Shown here one piece after another: positions 25,501-35,671 of a stretch of DNA of 48,120 nucleotides. A program made the position numbers and the translations under genes. Each line of letters opens with the position of its first letter. Position 1 is the first letter of the stretch. Source of the DNA: Prochlorococcus sp. AG-402-K22 (GTDB lineage: Bacteria; Cyanobacteriota; Cyanobacteriia; PCC-6307; Cyanobiaceae); the NCBI GenBank assembly GCA_003216755.1, contig QCIJ01000014.1, forward strand, positions 1 to 48,120, read 5' to 3'. The notes under the pieces were generated by a model that did no database searches, was not told where the DNA came from, and worked only from the letters and a program-made list of their open reading frames with translations.

Positions 25501-26466
25501 TTGGCTTGGATTTTAATTGTTTTTCTAATATTATTAGGAGGACTAATCGCACCATTTGGGGATCTTCTTGGTACAAAGATTGGTAAAGCAAGATTTAGTA
25601 TCTTAAAATTAAGACCAAAGAAAACAGCAACCATAATAACTGTAATAACTGGTGGGTTTATTAGTTCGATCTCAATAGGGTTGTTGATTTTGGCTAGTGA
25701 AGAATTTAGACAGAGACTTTTTGTTGATATTCCTTTTTTACAAAGAACTTTAGATGAAAGTAAAAAGGCTCTTATACCTTTGAAAGAAGAACGGAAGAGA
25801 CTTGAAAATAAAATTTTTCAAAAAGAAAAAGAATTAAATCAATTAAAAAATAATATTAATGAATTTAGGAGAGGGAATATTGTTATTAAAAGAGGACAAA
25901 CTTTATTTATTGCGGACATTAATTCTGATTCAAATATAAAATCAGACTTAGCAAAAATCTATAATGAAGCTGATAAATTTGTTCGGAAAATTGTTATCCC
26001 AAGTAATGTAGAATCAAAAAACATTCTTTTGTGGAGACCTAGTGATATTACAAAAATTGAAAGTATAGCGACTAAAGGTGGCAACTGGATTTTATTAATA
26101 AAATCAGCAACAAATGTTCTAAAAGGCGATAATTATGTTTTTGTATCACCTGATTTATTAGTTAATAAATTTATAGTCAGAAAAGGAGATGTTATAACAA
26201 GCTCTATTTTTGGAGAAAATGATTTGAATCTTAAATCTATAAATTTAAAAATTAAATCACTCCTTAGAGAAACAAGAGATGAAATTAAATTAAAAGGATC
26301 ACAAGCTAATGAAATAAATACTAATGGAAATTTTGTTAAAAAAATTAGAGATTTTCTCAAAGACAATCGAAATACAAAATTTAAGTTAGAAGTAGTATCT
26401 TTAAGAGATAGTAAAACTGCAGAACCTATAGTAGTTGAAATTAAAATTTTAAAGATAGCTTCCTAA
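25501..26466 (+). CDS. DUF3084 family membrane/coiled-coil protein, TTG start
   Basis: The 321-residue protein starts with a hydrophobic helix containing GGLIAPFGDLLGTKIGKARFSILKLRPKKTA, then a second helix near 45-65. A coiled coil (about 85-125, rich in Lys/Glu/Leu) follows, then a soluble domain. It fits the cyanobacterial DUF3084 family, of unknown function. An in-frame TGA at 25492-25494 leaves TTG at 25501 as the only normal initiation codon. The gene lies between ntcA and the RuvC-fold gene and touches the latter (TAA then ATG with no gap). Confidence 0.8.
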   Translation: MAWILIVFLILLGGLIAPFGDLLGTKIGKARFSILKLRPKKTATIITVITGGFISSISIGLLILASEEFRQRLFVDIPFLQRTLDESKKALIPLKEERKRLENKIFQKEKELNQLKNNINEFRRGNIVIKRGQTLFIADINSDSNIKSDLAKIYNEADKFVRKIVIPSNVESKNILLWRPSDITKIESIATKGGNWILLIKSATNVLKGDNYVFVSPDLLVNKFIVRKGDVITSSIFGENDLNLKSINLKIKSLLRETRDEIKLKGSQANEINTNGNFVKKIRDFLKDNRNTKFKLEVVSLRDSKTAEPIVVEIKILKIAS

Positions 26467-26904
26467 ATGGCGAAAGTAATAAGTATTGATCCTGGAAAAA
26501 GTAAATGTGGATTAGTTTTAGCTGAAATAAGTGAAAAAAAAGTTTATGAGGCCATCATTCTTAAAAGTGAATTACTTGAGGGTTACGTCAGAAATTTAAA
26601 TACTGTTGAAAATATATCAAAAATCATAGTTGGCAATGGTACAACCAGTAGAGAGATTACCAAAAAAATGGATTTCTTCAAAAAAGAAATAATAATTTTT
26701 GAAGAAAAAAATACTACTTTCAGAGCTAAATCAAGATATTTCGAACTCTTTCCAATTAGCGGTTTGAAGTTTTTAATACCTAAGGATATTTTTATTCTTA
26801 ATAAAAATCTTGATGCGATATCAGCATTGATAATTTTAGAGGATTATTGCAAAATAAAATTTGCTTTAAATCAAAATATAAATTTTAAAACTTGGCTGAA
26901 ATAG
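26467..26904 (+). CDS. RuvC/YqgF-fold nuclease-like protein
   Basis: The 145-residue protein opens with ISIDPGKSKCGLVLAE, the first beta-hairpin of the RNase H fold with the metal-binding Asp, as in YqgF/RuvX and RuvC. Further elements are KIIVGNGTTSRE and LDAISALIILEDY, with a late Asp suitable for metal binding. It could process pre-16S rRNA ends or act on DNA junctions, and which is unclear. It follows DUF3084 directly and overlaps the convergent DUF3146 gene by 20 bases. Confidence 0.72.
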   Translation: MAKVISIDPGKSKCGLVLAEISEKKVYEAIILKSELLEGYVRNLNTVENISKIIVGNGTTSREITKKMDFFKKEIIIFEEKNTTFRAKSRYFELFPISGLKFLIPKDIFILNKNLDAISALIILEDYCKIKFALNQNINFKTWLK

Positions 26905-27142
26905 TGAACTTATATTCATTACCTGCCTCTAGTTCATAATCTTTTTTCAATAAAAATCTTAATAAGGCATCCTCAATTAATGCTTTTCCCAAAGGTGGTT
27001 TTACAAATAATAAACCTTTATTAAAAGACCATGTAAAAGTCCATTTAAACTGACTAGCTTCTACAACTCCCTTAATTTGCTTTTTTGAAAAGCAATATTC
27101 TTTAACACTTAAATGGGCTATTGTTTCTGGTTTTGATCGCAT
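26885..27142 (-). CDS. DUF3146 family small protein
   Basis: The 85-residue protein resembles the cyanobacterial DUF3146 family: TIAHLSVKEYCFSKKQIKGVVEASQFKWTF, then PPLGKALIEDALLRFLLKKDYELEAGNEYKF. It appears soluble, with beta strands followed by one helix. Function is unknown. It starts three bases downstream of pth and so is probably co-transcribed with it. Its 3' end overlaps the RuvC-fold gene on the other strand by 20 bases. Confidence 0.75.
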   Translation of the reverse strand: MRSKPETIAHLSVKEYCFSKKQIKGVVEASQFKWTFTWSFNKGLLFVKPPLGKALIEDALLRFLLKKDYELEAGNEYKFTISAKF

Positions 27143-27145
27143 TGG

Positions 27146-27748
27146 TTAAATTTGATCTTTATCAAAAGAATTTAATTCATTCATTATGAGTTCTTCTTTT
27201 TTAATAGTTATTTGTTCAAGTGACTCTATTACACGCTTATATACTTTATCCAAGATTAATTTTTCATGTAGAGAAATATTTCCTAATACATGAGAAATAG
27301 TATTGAAATTCCTTATTTCTTTATTTGATGGAGGTGATCCAATACCAATTCTTATTCTATTGAAGTCATGAGTTTGCAATTTTTCAATAATACTTTTAAG
27401 CCCATTATGTCCACCTGAGCTTCCTTTTTTTCTAAATCTTATTTTTCCAAGTGGTAGATCTTTATCATCGACTATTATAAAAATCTGGTCTAAATTGATT
27501 TTGTACCAATCTACTATTGCTCGGACAGCATCCCCACTATTATTCATAAATGTATTAGGTAAAAATAATCTGTAAGTGGAATTGTTGATTTTAAATTCCG
27601 AGCAAGAGCTTTTGAGTTTATCTTTTATTAAAAAATTTGAATTATATTTTCTTGAGAGATTTTCAAGTACTAAAAATCCTATGTTATGTCTACTTTTTGA
27701 GTATTTTTTACCAGGATTTCCCAATCCAATTAAATATATTTCATTCAT
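27146..27748 (-). CDS. pth: Peptidyl-tRNA hydrolase
   Basis: Pth recycles peptidyl-tRNA dropped by ribosomes. The 200-residue protein has GLGNPGKKYSKSRHNIGF near 8-25 (the catalytic His is in RHNIG), PNTFMNNSGDAV, the catalytic Asp region IIVDDKDLPLGKIRFRKKGSSGGHNGLKS and RIRIGIGSP. Length is normal. The gene is upstream of DUF3146. The 141 bases between it and psbH (27749-27889) are A/T-rich; no terminator or RNA gene was recognised there. Confidence 0.95.
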   Translation of the reverse strand: MNEIYLIGLGNPGKKYSKSRHNIGFLVLENLSRKYNSNFLIKDKLKSSCSEFKINNSTYRLFLPNTFMNNSGDAVRAIVDWYKINLDQIFIIVDDKDLPLGKIRFRKKGSSGGHNGLKSIIEKLQTHDFNRIRIGIGSPPSNKEIRNFNTISHVLGNISLHEKLILDKVYKRVIESLEQITIKKEELIMNELNSFDKDQI

Positions 27749-27889
27749 AATTTATCTTTAAATCTCTTTTCATTGAGAATTATAAATATACAAATAAAAT
27801 ATAACTATGTAAATTAAAACAAAATCCCAAGAAGTATTTTTAGAAATATTATGAAGAAAAAGATAACTTATTGAGCTTGTTTGAGAAAC

Positions 27890-28090
27890 TTAGTTTCCGT
27901 TCCAATCTACTGAGAAACCTTGTAATAGTAAGGATTGGTTATAAATTTGTAGAAGAATAACTAAAAAAACTAGAAGTAGAAGTCCTATGACTGTCATCAC
28001 AGGAACTGCTCCCCAACCAGGTACAACTTTTCCTTGACCTGAGTTTCCAATTGCTTTTAAAAGACTTCCTAATGCTGTTTTTTGACCCAT
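27890..28090 (-). CDS. psbH: Photosystem II protein PsbH
   Basis: PsbH is a single-helix thylakoid subunit next to CP47 that is needed for stable PSII and efficient repair. The 66-residue protein has the familiar [51 protein letters not shown] order, with one transmembrane helix near 31-48. It is divergent from psbN, an arrangement known across cyanobacteria. A minus-strand -10-like TACAAT at 28123-28128 would start transcription about 25 bases before the ATG. Confidence 0.96.
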
Positions 28091-28122
28091 GTTGAATTCA
28101 CAAAATCGAATATTATTTCGCT

Positions 28123-28142
28123 ATTGTATAAGAAGTTATACA
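28123..28142. promoter_or_regulatory. Divergent psbH / psbN promoter region
   Basis: The 80 bases between the two start codons contain -10-like elements facing each way: TACAAT on the minus strand (28123-28128) for psbH and TATACA on the plus strand (28137-28142) for psbN. The predicted leaders are short. No regulator site was recognised. Assignment is by position and consensus only. Confidence 0.35.
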
Positions 28143-28170
28143 TAAATTGTTTACAAACTTAGCAAAATTG

Positions 28171-28323
28171 ATGCAAACTTTATCATCCGCTCCTGATCCT
28201 GCCGTTTCCGTAGCAGTATCAATTCTCGCAGTACTCCTAGCTTTAACAGGTTTTGGTCTCTGGACTGCTTTTGGTCCTAAAGCTGCAAAGCTTACGGATC
28301 CTTGGGATGATCATGATGATTAA
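28171..28323 (+). CDS. psbN: PsbN, photosystem II assembly protein
   Basis: This 50-residue protein begins MQTLSSAPDPAVSVAVSILAV and has one membrane helix (about 12-31) followed by GFGLWTAFGPKAAKLTDPWDDHDD, the conserved PsbN tail. PsbN is not a stable subunit; in chloroplasts it is required for PSII assembly and repair. It lies divergent from psbH and 102 bases upstream of psbI. Confidence 0.95.
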   Translation: MQTLSSAPDPAVSVAVSILAVLLALTGFGLWTAFGPKAAKLTDPWDDHDD

Positions 28324-28425
28324 TTTTAAAGTATTTCAAAATTTTCCAAAAATACAAAAAGTAAACCTTTTACCATAATTTAAATATAAATTTAATAAAA
28401 TAAAAATGTTTGCACTAGTAATTCC

Positions 28426-28554
28426 ATGCTTGCCCTTAAAATTTCTGTATACACCATCGTCTTTTTCTTTGTAGGAATCTTTCTTTTCGGATTTTTAGCG
28501 AGTGATCCAACTAGGACACCTAATAGAAAGGATTTAGAAAGTCCACAAGATTAA
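28426..28554 (+). CDS. psbI: Photosystem II reaction-centre protein PsbI
   Basis: The 42-residue protein reads [20 protein letters not shown] then [18 protein letters not shown], a clear PsbI. It has one helix (about 5-23) and the lumenal/stromal SDPTRxPxRKD signature. PsbI binds D1 early in PSII assembly. The ATG at 28406 is out of frame and was not used. After it, 28555-28637 holds no recognised feature before the convergent leuD. Confidence 0.95.
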
Positions 28555-28637
28555 TAATTTTATTCCCAAATTTAATTGAATTAGTTAATTTTTAAAATTA
28601 TATACACTTAAATCTCAAATCTTTTCTTTAAAAGTAT

Positions 28638-29258
28638 TTAGAATTCATCACCAAATTTTATATAAGTTAATTCTTTATACTTCCTTTCAACTAATTTCAC
28701 ATTTTCTAGTAATGTAGCTGTAGCATCCCATTCTCCAGATAAAAACATTTTTCTTGAACTTTCTTTAATCTCAAGAATAAAATTTAAATCTTTTGATTTA
28801 GCTAATGAATTTTTTAGATCAATTTCTAAAAATAAACTTTTATTTTCAATATATTTTTGCATATCTTGTATTGATTTTTTTGGAAGAGTAAAACAAGGAA
28901 TCCCAATAGCAATACAATTGCTATAAAAGATTTCAGCAAAACTCTCACCTATCATTGCTTTTATACCCCACCTCATAAGTGCCTGGGGGGCATGTTCTCT
29001 GCTGGACCCACATCCAAAATTGCTATTAACAATTAATATTGAGCCATTTTTGTTTTCCTCTAGATCTAAAGGATGCCTACCCTTTAAATTTTTTCTATCG
29101 TCTTCAAAAACAGATTTGCCCAATGCATCAAAATTAACGCACTTCAAGAAACGCGCAGGAATTATTCGATCAGTATCAATGTCGTTACCAATTAATGAGA
29201 TGCATTTCCCACTTATTTGTAAAATTTTTCCAATTGGTGGAATAAATTCAGATTTCAT
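28638..29258 (-). CDS. leuD: 3-isopropylmalate dehydratase small subunit
   Basis: LeuD with LeuC isomerises 2-isopropylmalate to 3-isopropylmalate in leucine synthesis. The 206-residue protein has [16 protein letters not shown], the swivel-domain [15 protein letters not shown], and [15 protein letters not shown]. Its ATG overlaps the leuC stop by four bases (ATGA), so translation is probably coupled. It is the last gene of the glyA-cinA-leuC-leuD group. Confidence 0.95.
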   Translation of the reverse strand: MKSEFIPPIGKILQISGKCISLIGNDIDTDRIIPARFLKCVNFDALGKSVFEDDRKNLKGRHPLDLEENKNGSILIVNSNFGCGSSREHAPQALMRWGIKAMIGESFAEIFYSNCIAIGIPCFTLPKKSIQDMQKYIENKSLFLEIDLKNSLAKSKDLNFILEIKESSRKMFLSGEWDATATLLENVKLVERKYKELTYIKFGDEF

Positions 29259-30664
29259 TTGTTTATAAATTTTCTAACGTCACTTACTTTGCCGTTAATT
29301 GCAGCGGCAGCAACCATTGCTGGACTCATGAGAAGAGTTCTTCCCGTTGGTGATCCTTGTCTACCTTTGAAATTTCTATTACTTGAACTAGCACTAACTT
29401 GATTACCTATTAACTTATCAGAATTCATTGCTAAACACATCGAACAGCCTGGCTCTCTCCATTGAAATCCAGATTCCTTAAAGATTTTATCAAGACCTTC
29501 TTGTTTTGCTTCAGCGGCTACTTTTTCTGAACCAGGCACTACAAATGCTTTTACTGTTTTAGATACTTTTTTGTCTTTTAATACTTTAGCAGCAACTCTT
29601 AAGTCACTGATTCTACCATTAGTGCAACTGCCTATGAAACAAACATCAACAGGAGTATTTTTAATTGATTGCCCAGGCTTGAATCCCATATATTCATAAG
29701 CCTCTTTGGCCACAAATTGGTCATTTGGAGATAATTTTTCTAAAAAAGGAATTTGTTGATTTATTCCTACACTTTGACCGGGAGTTATTCCCCAAGTTAC
29801 GGTTGGTTCTACTTTTGAAGCATCTAATTTAATTAAATCATCAAAAATAGAATTCTCATCGCTTTTTAATGATTTCCACCATAAGAGTGCTTTATCCCAG
29901 TCCTCATTTTTTGGGGCACATAATTTATTTTTAATGTAACTAAAAGTCTTTTCATCAGGGTTTATGTAACCGCATCTCGCGCCTCCTTCAATAGACATGT
30001 TGCATATAGTCATTCTTTCTTCCATTGATAATTCATTAATCGCAGGCCCTGCGAATTCGTATGCAAACCCTACTCCTGCCTTTACTCCAAGTTGATTAAT
30101 TATATGTAGTACTAAATCTTTTGCATAAACACCATGAGATAATTTATTTTCACACCAAATCTGCCTTACCTTCAATTTGTTCATGGCTATGGTTTGGGTA
30201 GCAAGAACATCTCTTACTTGACTTGTGCCAATTCCAAAAGCAATTGACCCAAAAGCTCCATGAGTTGAAGTATGAGAATCTCCACAAGCTATTGTCATCC
30301 CAGGCTGAGTAAGACCCAATTCTGGAGCTACTACATGTACTATTCCTTGATTTCCACTACCAATATTAAAAAATCTTATTTTATGTTGTAAGCAGTTTTT
30401 TTCAAGTGTTTCAATCATTTGCTCTGCAAGATTGTCTTTGAAAGGTCTGCTTTGATTATCTGTAGGCACAATATGATCAACTGTAGCGACAGTTCTATTA
30501 GGGAATTTTACTTTTAAATTTTTATCTTTTAAAGCACCAAATGCTTGTGGGCTTGTTACTTCATGGATGAGATGAAGACCAATAAAAACTTGATCAGAGC
30601 CACCAGGAAGACTGGAAACTTTGTGTAAATCCCAAACTTTATCAAATAAGGTATGTTTACTCAA
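29255..30664 (-). CDS. leuC: 3-isopropylmalate dehydratase large subunit
   Basis: The large, 4Fe-4S-containing subunit of isopropylmalate isomerase. The 469-residue protein has [39 protein letters not shown] and [11 protein letters not shown]; the latter two give the three cluster cysteines (SCT and CSMC). Length fits bacterial LeuC and not aconitase. It starts 13 bases after cinA and overlaps leuD by four bases. Confidence 0.96.
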   Translation of the reverse strand: MSKHTLFDKVWDLHKVSSLPGGSDQVFIGLHLIHEVTSPQAFGALKDKNLKVKFPNRTVATVDHIVPTDNQSRPFKDNLAEQMIETLEKNCLQHKIRFFNIGSGNQGIVHVVAPELGLTQPGMTIACGDSHTSTHGAFGSIAFGIGTSQVRDVLATQTIAMNKLKVRQIWCENKLSHGVYAKDLVLHIINQLGVKAGVGFAYEFAGPAINELSMEERMTICNMSIEGGARCGYINPDEKTFSYIKNKLCAPKNEDWDKALLWWKSLKSDENSIFDDLIKLDASKVEPTVTWGITPGQSVGINQQIPFLEKLSPNDQFVAKEAYEYMGFKPGQSIKNTPVDVCFIGSCTNGRISDLRVAAKVLKDKKVSKTVKAFVVPGSEKVAAEAKQEGLDKIFKESGFQWREPGCSMCLAMNSDKLIGNQVSASSSNRNFKGRQGSPTGRTLLMSPAMVAAAAINGKVSDVRKFINK

Positions 30665-30677
30665 TTAGTAAAAAAAG

Positions 30678-31979
30678 TTACTTACTATTCGATAATAGAA
30701 TTAATCTTAGGCTGTTCAAACACACATTTACACTTAGTGTTTGAATTTCTATTCTATTTCGGGTTGAGTTAAATATTTTTTTGATATTAGTAAGATGATT
30801 ATTTGGTCCTGAAATCGAAATGTAGACTAGTCCAACAGGTTTTTCTTTACTTCCTCCTTCAGGCCCAGCAATCCCACTGATCGCTATTGCCCAATCTGCT
30901 CCTAATTTCTTTTTGACATTAACTGCCATAGCCTCACAAACTTCTTCAGAAACCGCTCCATATTTTTTAAGGTTGTCTTCTGAAATATTTAATAATGAAT
31001 TTTTTAGCTCATTACTATAGGAAACAATACTTCCTTGAAAAACTTGAGATGATCCTGATACTGATGTAATTGATGAAGATAGTAGGCCTCCTGTACAGGA
31101 TTCAGCAAAAACAAGTGTTTCATTTCTCTTTGCTAATTCATTTATTAAAACGCTAGGAAGAGTATCGTGATTTTCTCCAAAAATAAATTTTGAAAACTCT
31201 TTTTTTAATTTTTCTTTTACAGGTTTAATTATTTTCTTTGCTTCAACTTCATTCTTAGCTCTAGCCGTGATTCTGAGCTTAACCTCTCCCAAGTTTGCAT
31301 ATGGCGCGACAGTGGGGTTTTTAAGAGTTAAAAGATCGTTAATTTTTTCTGCAATACTAGATTCTCCAATACCTGAGAATTTAAGAATATTTGAAAAGAA
31401 TGAATAACTATCTGAGAATTTATTTTTAATAAATCCTAATGCAGTCTCCTCCCACATAGCTTTCATTTCACTCGGGACACCAGGGAAAGTAAGAATAGTA
31501 AATCCTTCTATTGGTTCCCAAATCATTCCTGGGGCAGTACCCCTAGGGTTATTAATTATTTGTGCATTTATTGGGAAGAAGCATTGTTTCCGTAAGCTAG
31601 AGGAATTGTCCTGCAGCTTTGAATTTGAAAGCTTTTGTTTTAATTCACTCCATAAGTAAGGCCTTTCAAAAAGAGCTACATTGAAAGACTGGGCAATTGC
31701 TTCATTAGTTAAGTCATCTGGAGTGGGGCCTAATCCACCTGTTGTAATGAGAAGACTACTTCTTTTAGATATTTCCTGAATTATTCTTACAATTCGATCA
31801 GAATTATCGCCTACGGTTGATTGTCTAAAGTGATTTAAGCCTAATTTAGACAATTCTTCAGAAATCCATCTAGCATTCGTATTTACAATATTTCCTAAAA
31901 GTAATTCTGTTCCAATAGAAAGAATTTCAACTTCCTTGGGATTAGGATCACTTAATTGATGGTTCAAGTTTGCCTTCAT
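30678..31979 (-). CDS. cinA: CinA-like protein / nicotinamide-nucleotide amidase
   Basis: The 433-residue protein has both CinA parts. The N-terminal MoaB/MogA-like COG1058 domain contains [33 protein letters not shown] and FPGVPSEM. The C-terminal PncC domain contains [20 protein letters not shown] and GAVSEEV. Such proteins hydrolyse damaged pyridine nucleotides (ADP-ribose or NMN). The ATG lies 32 bases inside the 3' end of glyA in another frame; there is no later in-frame Met before the conserved core, so the overlap seems real. Confidence 0.92.
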   Translation of the reverse strand: MKANLNHQLSDPNPKEVEILSIGTELLLGNIVNTNARWISEELSKLGLNHFRQSTVGDNSDRIVRIIQEISKRSSLLITTGGLGPTPDDLTNEAIAQSFNVALFERPYLWSELKQKLSNSKLQDNSSSLRKQCFFPINAQIINNPRGTAPGMIWEPIEGFTILTFPGVPSEMKAMWEETALGFIKNKFSDSYSFFSNILKFSGIGESSIAEKINDLLTLKNPTVAPYANLGEVKLRITARAKNEVEAKKIIKPVKEKLKKEFSKFIFGENHDTLPSVLINELAKRNETLVFAESCTGGLLSSSITSVSGSSQVFQGSIVSYSNELKNSLLNISEDNLKKYGAVSEEVCEAMAVNVKKKLGADWAIAISGIAGPEGGSKEKPVGLVYISISGPNNHLTNIKKIFNSTRNRIEIQTLSVNVCLNSLRLILLSNSK

Positions 31980-33219
31980 AAAGAGGGAACTTATTACACA
32001 AAGCTAATACTCTTTCTTGACATTTATTTTCTATCAGTGAATCATCGGGATTTAGCAATCTATCAGCAATAATTTCACCTACTTCAGCAAAAGCATTTTC
32101 ATCAAAGCCTCTGGTAGTTAAGGCAGCGGTACCTAATCTTAAACCACTCGTTACAAAAGGTGATTCGGGATCAAATGGGACAGTATTTTTATTAGCCGTG
32201 ATATTCACTTCACTCACGAGCAAGTCAGCAACTTTTCCAGTCATGTTAATACTTCTTAAATCGAGTAAAACAATATGATTATCAGTTCCTCCACTAACAA
32301 TATCAATACCCTTGCATATTAATGTTGAAGCCAGAACTTTTGCATTTTTTATTACTTGTTGTGAATAATTAACGAAATCGGGATGTAAAGCTTCTCCAAA
32401 TGCAACCGCTTTAGCTGCAATTATATGTTCTAGAGGACCACCCTGAGTTCCTGGGAATACAGATTTATCAAATTTCTTTCCAAATTCTGCATCTTTACAT
32501 AAAATGAGTCCCCCTCTTGGTCCTCTCAAAGTTTTATGCGTAGTTGTAGTCACTACATCACAGAAAGGTATCGGATTTGGGTGTAGCTTACTTGCTACGA
32601 GTCCTGCAATGTGTGCGATATCTGCCATTAAATAGGCACCAACTTCATCAGCAATATTTCTAAATGATTCAAAGTCAATTGTTCTTGGATAAGCAGAATA
32701 TCCACATATAATTAATTTTGGTTTTGTATCTAGTGCTATTTTTCTTACTTCATCAAAATTTAACTTGTTAGTTTCTTTATTTACTCCGTAGTGAACCGCA
32801 TTAAACCATTTCCCGCTCATATTTACTGGAGATCCATGAGTAAGGTGCCCACCATGAGATAAATCCATTCCCATTATTGTGTCCCCAGGTTTGAGTAGAC
32901 TTAGGAAAACGGCAGCATTAGCTTGCGCTCCACTATGAGGTTGAACATTAGCCCAGTTTGCATTGAATAATTTTTTTGCTCTCTGAATAGCTAATTCTTC
33001 GATTTCATCAACAAATTCGCATCCACCGTAATATCTTTTTTGAGGTAATCCTTCCGCGTACTTATTAGTCAGGACTGATCCTTGAGCTTGCATAACAGCA
33101 ATTGATGCAAAATTTTCGCTTGCTATTAACTCAAGGTGGGTTTCTTGTCTATTTTTTTCAGAATTAATTAAATTTGATATTACTGAATCACTTTCTTTAA
33201 GATTTTGAAGAATATGCAT
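31948..33219 (-). CDS. glyA: Serine hydroxymethyltransferase
   Basis: GlyA interconverts serine and glycine with tetrahydrofolate and supplies one-carbon units, also for ThyX in this window. The 423-residue PLP enzyme has [35 protein letters not shown] and the cofactor lysine motif [13 protein letters not shown]. It heads the minus-strand cluster with cinA and leuCD and lies just downstream of tRNA-Arg (same strand). It overlaps cinA by 32 bases. Confidence 0.97.
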   Translation of the reverse strand: MHILQNLKESDSVISNLINSEKNRQETHLELIASENFASIAVMQAQGSVLTNKYAEGLPQKRYYGGCEFVDEIEELAIQRAKKLFNANWANVQPHSGAQANAAVFLSLLKPGDTIMGMDLSHGGHLTHGSPVNMSGKWFNAVHYGVNKETNKLNFDEVRKIALDTKPKLIICGYSAYPRTIDFESFRNIADEVGAYLMADIAHIAGLVASKLHPNPIPFCDVVTTTTHKTLRGPRGGLILCKDAEFGKKFDKSVFPGTQGGPLEHIIAAKAVAFGEALHPDFVNYSQQVIKNAKVLASTLICKGIDIVSGGTDNHIVLLDLRSINMTGKVADLLVSEVNITANKNTVPFDPESPFVTSGLRLGTAALTTRGFDENAFAEVGEIIADRLLNPDDSLIENKCQERVLALCNKFPLYEGKLEPSIK

Positions 33220-33296
33220 TGAATTTGATAAGTAATATTAATAATATAAACGATATTTTTTAGAAAAATATAAAAATAATGTTTCATAATCTTAAA

Positions 33297-33370
33297 CGCG
33301 CCTGGAGAGATTCGAACTCCCGACACCCTGATCCGTAGTCAGGTGCTCTAATCCACTGAGCTACAGGCGC
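33297..33370 (-). tRNA. tRNA-Arg (anticodon ACG)
   Basis: Read on the minus strand, a 74-base cloverleaf has acceptor stem GCGCCTG/CAGGCGC, D arm GCTCAGTGGATTAGAGC, anticodon stem CCTGA/TCAGG with loop CTACGGA (anticodon ACG, complement at 33334-33336) and T arm CGGGAGTTCGAATCTCTCC. The discriminator is G and CCA is not encoded. A34 is expected to be edited to inosine by TadA, as known for tRNA-Arg(ACG). Confidence 0.96.
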
Positions 33371-33460
33371 ATAATTATGTAATATCTCTGTTTCAGGGTC
33401 TCTTAGTCAACTAGATTTCGGGTAAAATATTTAATATTAACAATCTTATTTTCATTTAAT

Positions 33461-33697
33461 ATGCCTATAAAGTGGTACGGAAATGGTGATTTAGAAGATC
33501 CTACCTATAAACATTTTTCTCGAATAGTAAATTTTGTGATTCACTGCATGATATTTACTGCAGTTTTAAGTGGTACTTACCTTTTAAAAGAGATTAAATA
33601 TGAAATCGTTTTTTTTAACAATTTTGCAATAATCTGGTCAATTCTTTTAGGGTCCCATCTACTTTTTGTAATCATAAAAAAACCTAAAGATTTATAA
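33461..33697 (+). CDS. Small two-helix membrane protein of unknown function
   Basis: The 78-residue protein has a soluble start (MPIKWYGNGDLEDPTYKHFSR) and two hydrophobic helices near 24-42 and 54-71, ending in a basic KKPKDL. The pattern suggests an integral protein with both ends on the same side. It is 29 bases upstream of the DUF3181 gene and probably co-transcribed. The family is not recognised. Confidence 0.7.
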   Translation: MPIKWYGNGDLEDPTYKHFSRIVNFVIHCMIFTAVLSGTYLLKEIKYEIVFFNNFAIIWSILLGSHLLFVIIKKPKDL

Positions 33698-33726
33698 AAA
33701 CAATCAACTTAAATCAATTTTTATTC

Positions 33727-34017
33727 ATGGACTCTCAGATATTGATAAGTGATCTAGAAAATATTATTTCAGAAAGGCTTTTTATAAAGATAGAAAAGTG
33801 GAATTTATATCTTGGAGATGCAGGTCTAGCTAGAAATCTTGCTATTGAATGTGTCAGTAATAAAGAACAAGGCCCATTAAAGGCTACAAAAATAAGTTTG
33901 CAAGCAATTAATGTAAAAGTAGGGGATGGAATTAACAATATTCCGCTTATTAATTTAATCACTACATCACAAATTCTTGAATTAGAAGAGATTTTGGAAA
34001 GTTTTTTTGATAATTAA
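33727..34017 (+). CDS. DUF3181 family protein
   Basis: The 96-residue soluble protein fits the cyanobacterial DUF3181 family: LENIISERLFIKIEKWNLYLGDAGLARNLAIEC, then LQAINVKVGDGINNIPLINLI and an acidic C-terminus. Function is unknown. It follows the small membrane protein by 29 bases and its stop overlaps the stop of murJ on the other strand by four bases. Confidence 0.75.
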   Translation: MDSQILISDLENIISERLFIKIEKWNLYLGDAGLARNLAIECVSNKEQGPLKATKISLQAINVKVGDGINNIPLINLITTSQILELEEILESFFDN

Positions 34018-35597
34018 ATATTATTTTGATAAATTTTAAATTTATTAACGTTTAAAAATTTAGTAAGTAAAAAATAAATTATAAAAAAAGTTAAAGATCC
34101 AAATATTAATAATAAAAATTCTCCAAAATTTGAATTTAATTTATTCGTAGTTTTTAGAATATTGAAACAAATTGTGCTATCAATGAAAGATCCTAATGAC
34201 ATTAGGATAATTTTCTTCAATAAATCCAAGTTAGGCAAATATATATCTTCATTTCGCAAATTTGGAGCAAGCAAAATACAAACTATTAAATTGACTATTC
34301 CTGAAGATAAAATTATTCCAACAACACCAAAATTATATGGTGAAAGATTCCCAAAATTTTTTATTGGTGCACCAATAAAAACCCAATCAAAAAAAGCATT
34401 TAACATGATGCCTGCCAATGATAACTGAAAAGGGAATTTTGTTTTTTCTATTGAGTAATATGTTCTTACTAATAAATCCCTATAAAGATAAAAAGGTATG
34501 CTAACTGCATAAGCAATTAATATATGCTTTACTTTTAAAGTTGCTGCATAATCAAAAGCTCCTCTTTCAAAAACTAATTGTACAATTTGGTTATTAAAAG
34601 TTATGAAAAACCCAGTTAAAAATATAGTTGTAAAGAAACAGTATTCTATTCCAGACGTTAAGTTTTTTTGTATTCCTCTAAAGTCTTTTTTAATTATTAG
34701 TTTAGAAAATTGCGGGAGTAATGGCAAAATTAATGAGTTAGATAATATGCCTAATGGGGCTTGTATAAGAAAGTTTCCGTAAGCTAATCCCGATGCAGCT
34801 CCTTGAAAACTGGAAGCAAAAAACATATCAATAAACACATTGATTTGACTTAGACCTGATGAGATAGATGCTGGGATAATTAGTTTGAAAATCCTCTTCT
34901 CTTCATTTTTAAACAATTTAAATTTTGACTCTAATCTCAAGAGACCGATTTTATTTATTTCCCAGATTTGAAGAACAAACTGAATTAAAGTCCCTGTCAA
35001 AGTTGCAAAAGCTAGTAACCCGGTAAAAGTGAGGAAATTTGAAGATGTATCTTCTTGGTTGAAAATCCAACTAATTAAAATAAAAAAAATAATAGTTATG
35101 CTTGTTATGGCTGGGCTTATACTTGATAAAAAGAATTTATTACGGGAATTTAAAGCGCCAAAGCTCAAACCTATGAAGCCAGATAAAGGGATGCAAGGTG
35201 TCAGTATTCTTAATTGGTAGGTTGCAATTGATTTAGCTTCGTAACTCAAATTTGGGGATAATAATTCAATTAATACCCTGGCATTGAAGTAAATTAAAAT
35301 AGCGAAAACTAATAATAGTATTGCAAGTTTTATGCTTACTTGAGTTAGAACAATCCCTCCTTTTTTTTTGTTAAGAGGGGTAAGAACTGTAACTACAGCA
35401 TTATGTAATGGACCATTAATCCCTCCAACGATTATTAGCAAAAAACCTGGAATTATATATGCATAATTAAATGCGTCGTATGTTATTCCAACCCCAAAAG
35501 CAGCGGCTATAAATATTTGACGTATACATCCAGCTAATTTACTGAGAGTCGTACCAAATGAAATTGAAAAAACATTATTTTTTAAAAATGAATGCAT
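34014..35597 (-). CDS. murJ: Lipid II flippase MurJ
   Basis: MurJ moves lipid-linked peptidoglycan precursor across the cytoplasmic membrane. The 527-residue protein has some 14 hydrophobic helices and MviN/MurJ landmarks: SFGTTLSKLAGCIRQIFIAAAFG at the start, GGINGPLHNAVVTVLTP, and VQLVFERGAFD near the middle. Length matches bacterial MurJ. It is divergent from sfsA across 74 bases. Confidence 0.92.
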   Translation of the reverse strand: MHSFLKNNVFSISFGTTLSKLAGCIRQIFIAAAFGVGITYDAFNYAYIIPGFLLIIVGGINGPLHNAVVTVLTPLNKKKGGIVLTQVSIKLAILLLVFAILIYFNARVLIELLSPNLSYEAKSIATYQLRILTPCIPLSGFIGLSFGALNSRNKFFLSSISPAITSITIIFFILISWIFNQEDTSSNFLTFTGLLAFATLTGTLIQFVLQIWEINKIGLLRLESKFKLFKNEEKRIFKLIIPASISSGLSQINVFIDMFFASSFQGAASGLAYGNFLIQAPLGILSNSLILPLLPQFSKLIIKKDFRGIQKNLTSGIEYCFFTTIFLTGFFITFNNQIVQLVFERGAFDYAATLKVKHILIAYAVSIPFYLYRDLLVRTYYSIEKTKFPFQLSLAGIMLNAFFDWVFIGAPIKNFGNLSPYNFGVVGIILSSGIVNLIVCILLAPNLRNEDIYLPNLDLLKKIILMSLGSFIDSTICFNILKTTNKLNSNFGEFLLLIFGSLTFFIIYFLLTKFLNVNKFKIYQNNI

Positions 35598-35671
35598 TTG
35601 GTTTAGCTAAAAAATTTTTTCAAGAAGATTGAGTTTCAATTATATTTGATTTTTAACTAGCGACATTTTTT

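Noticed and set aside
28406..28428. ATG at 28406 as a start for psbI
   Set aside because: It is out of frame with the PsbI sequence. The ATG at 28426 gives the exact conserved N-terminus.
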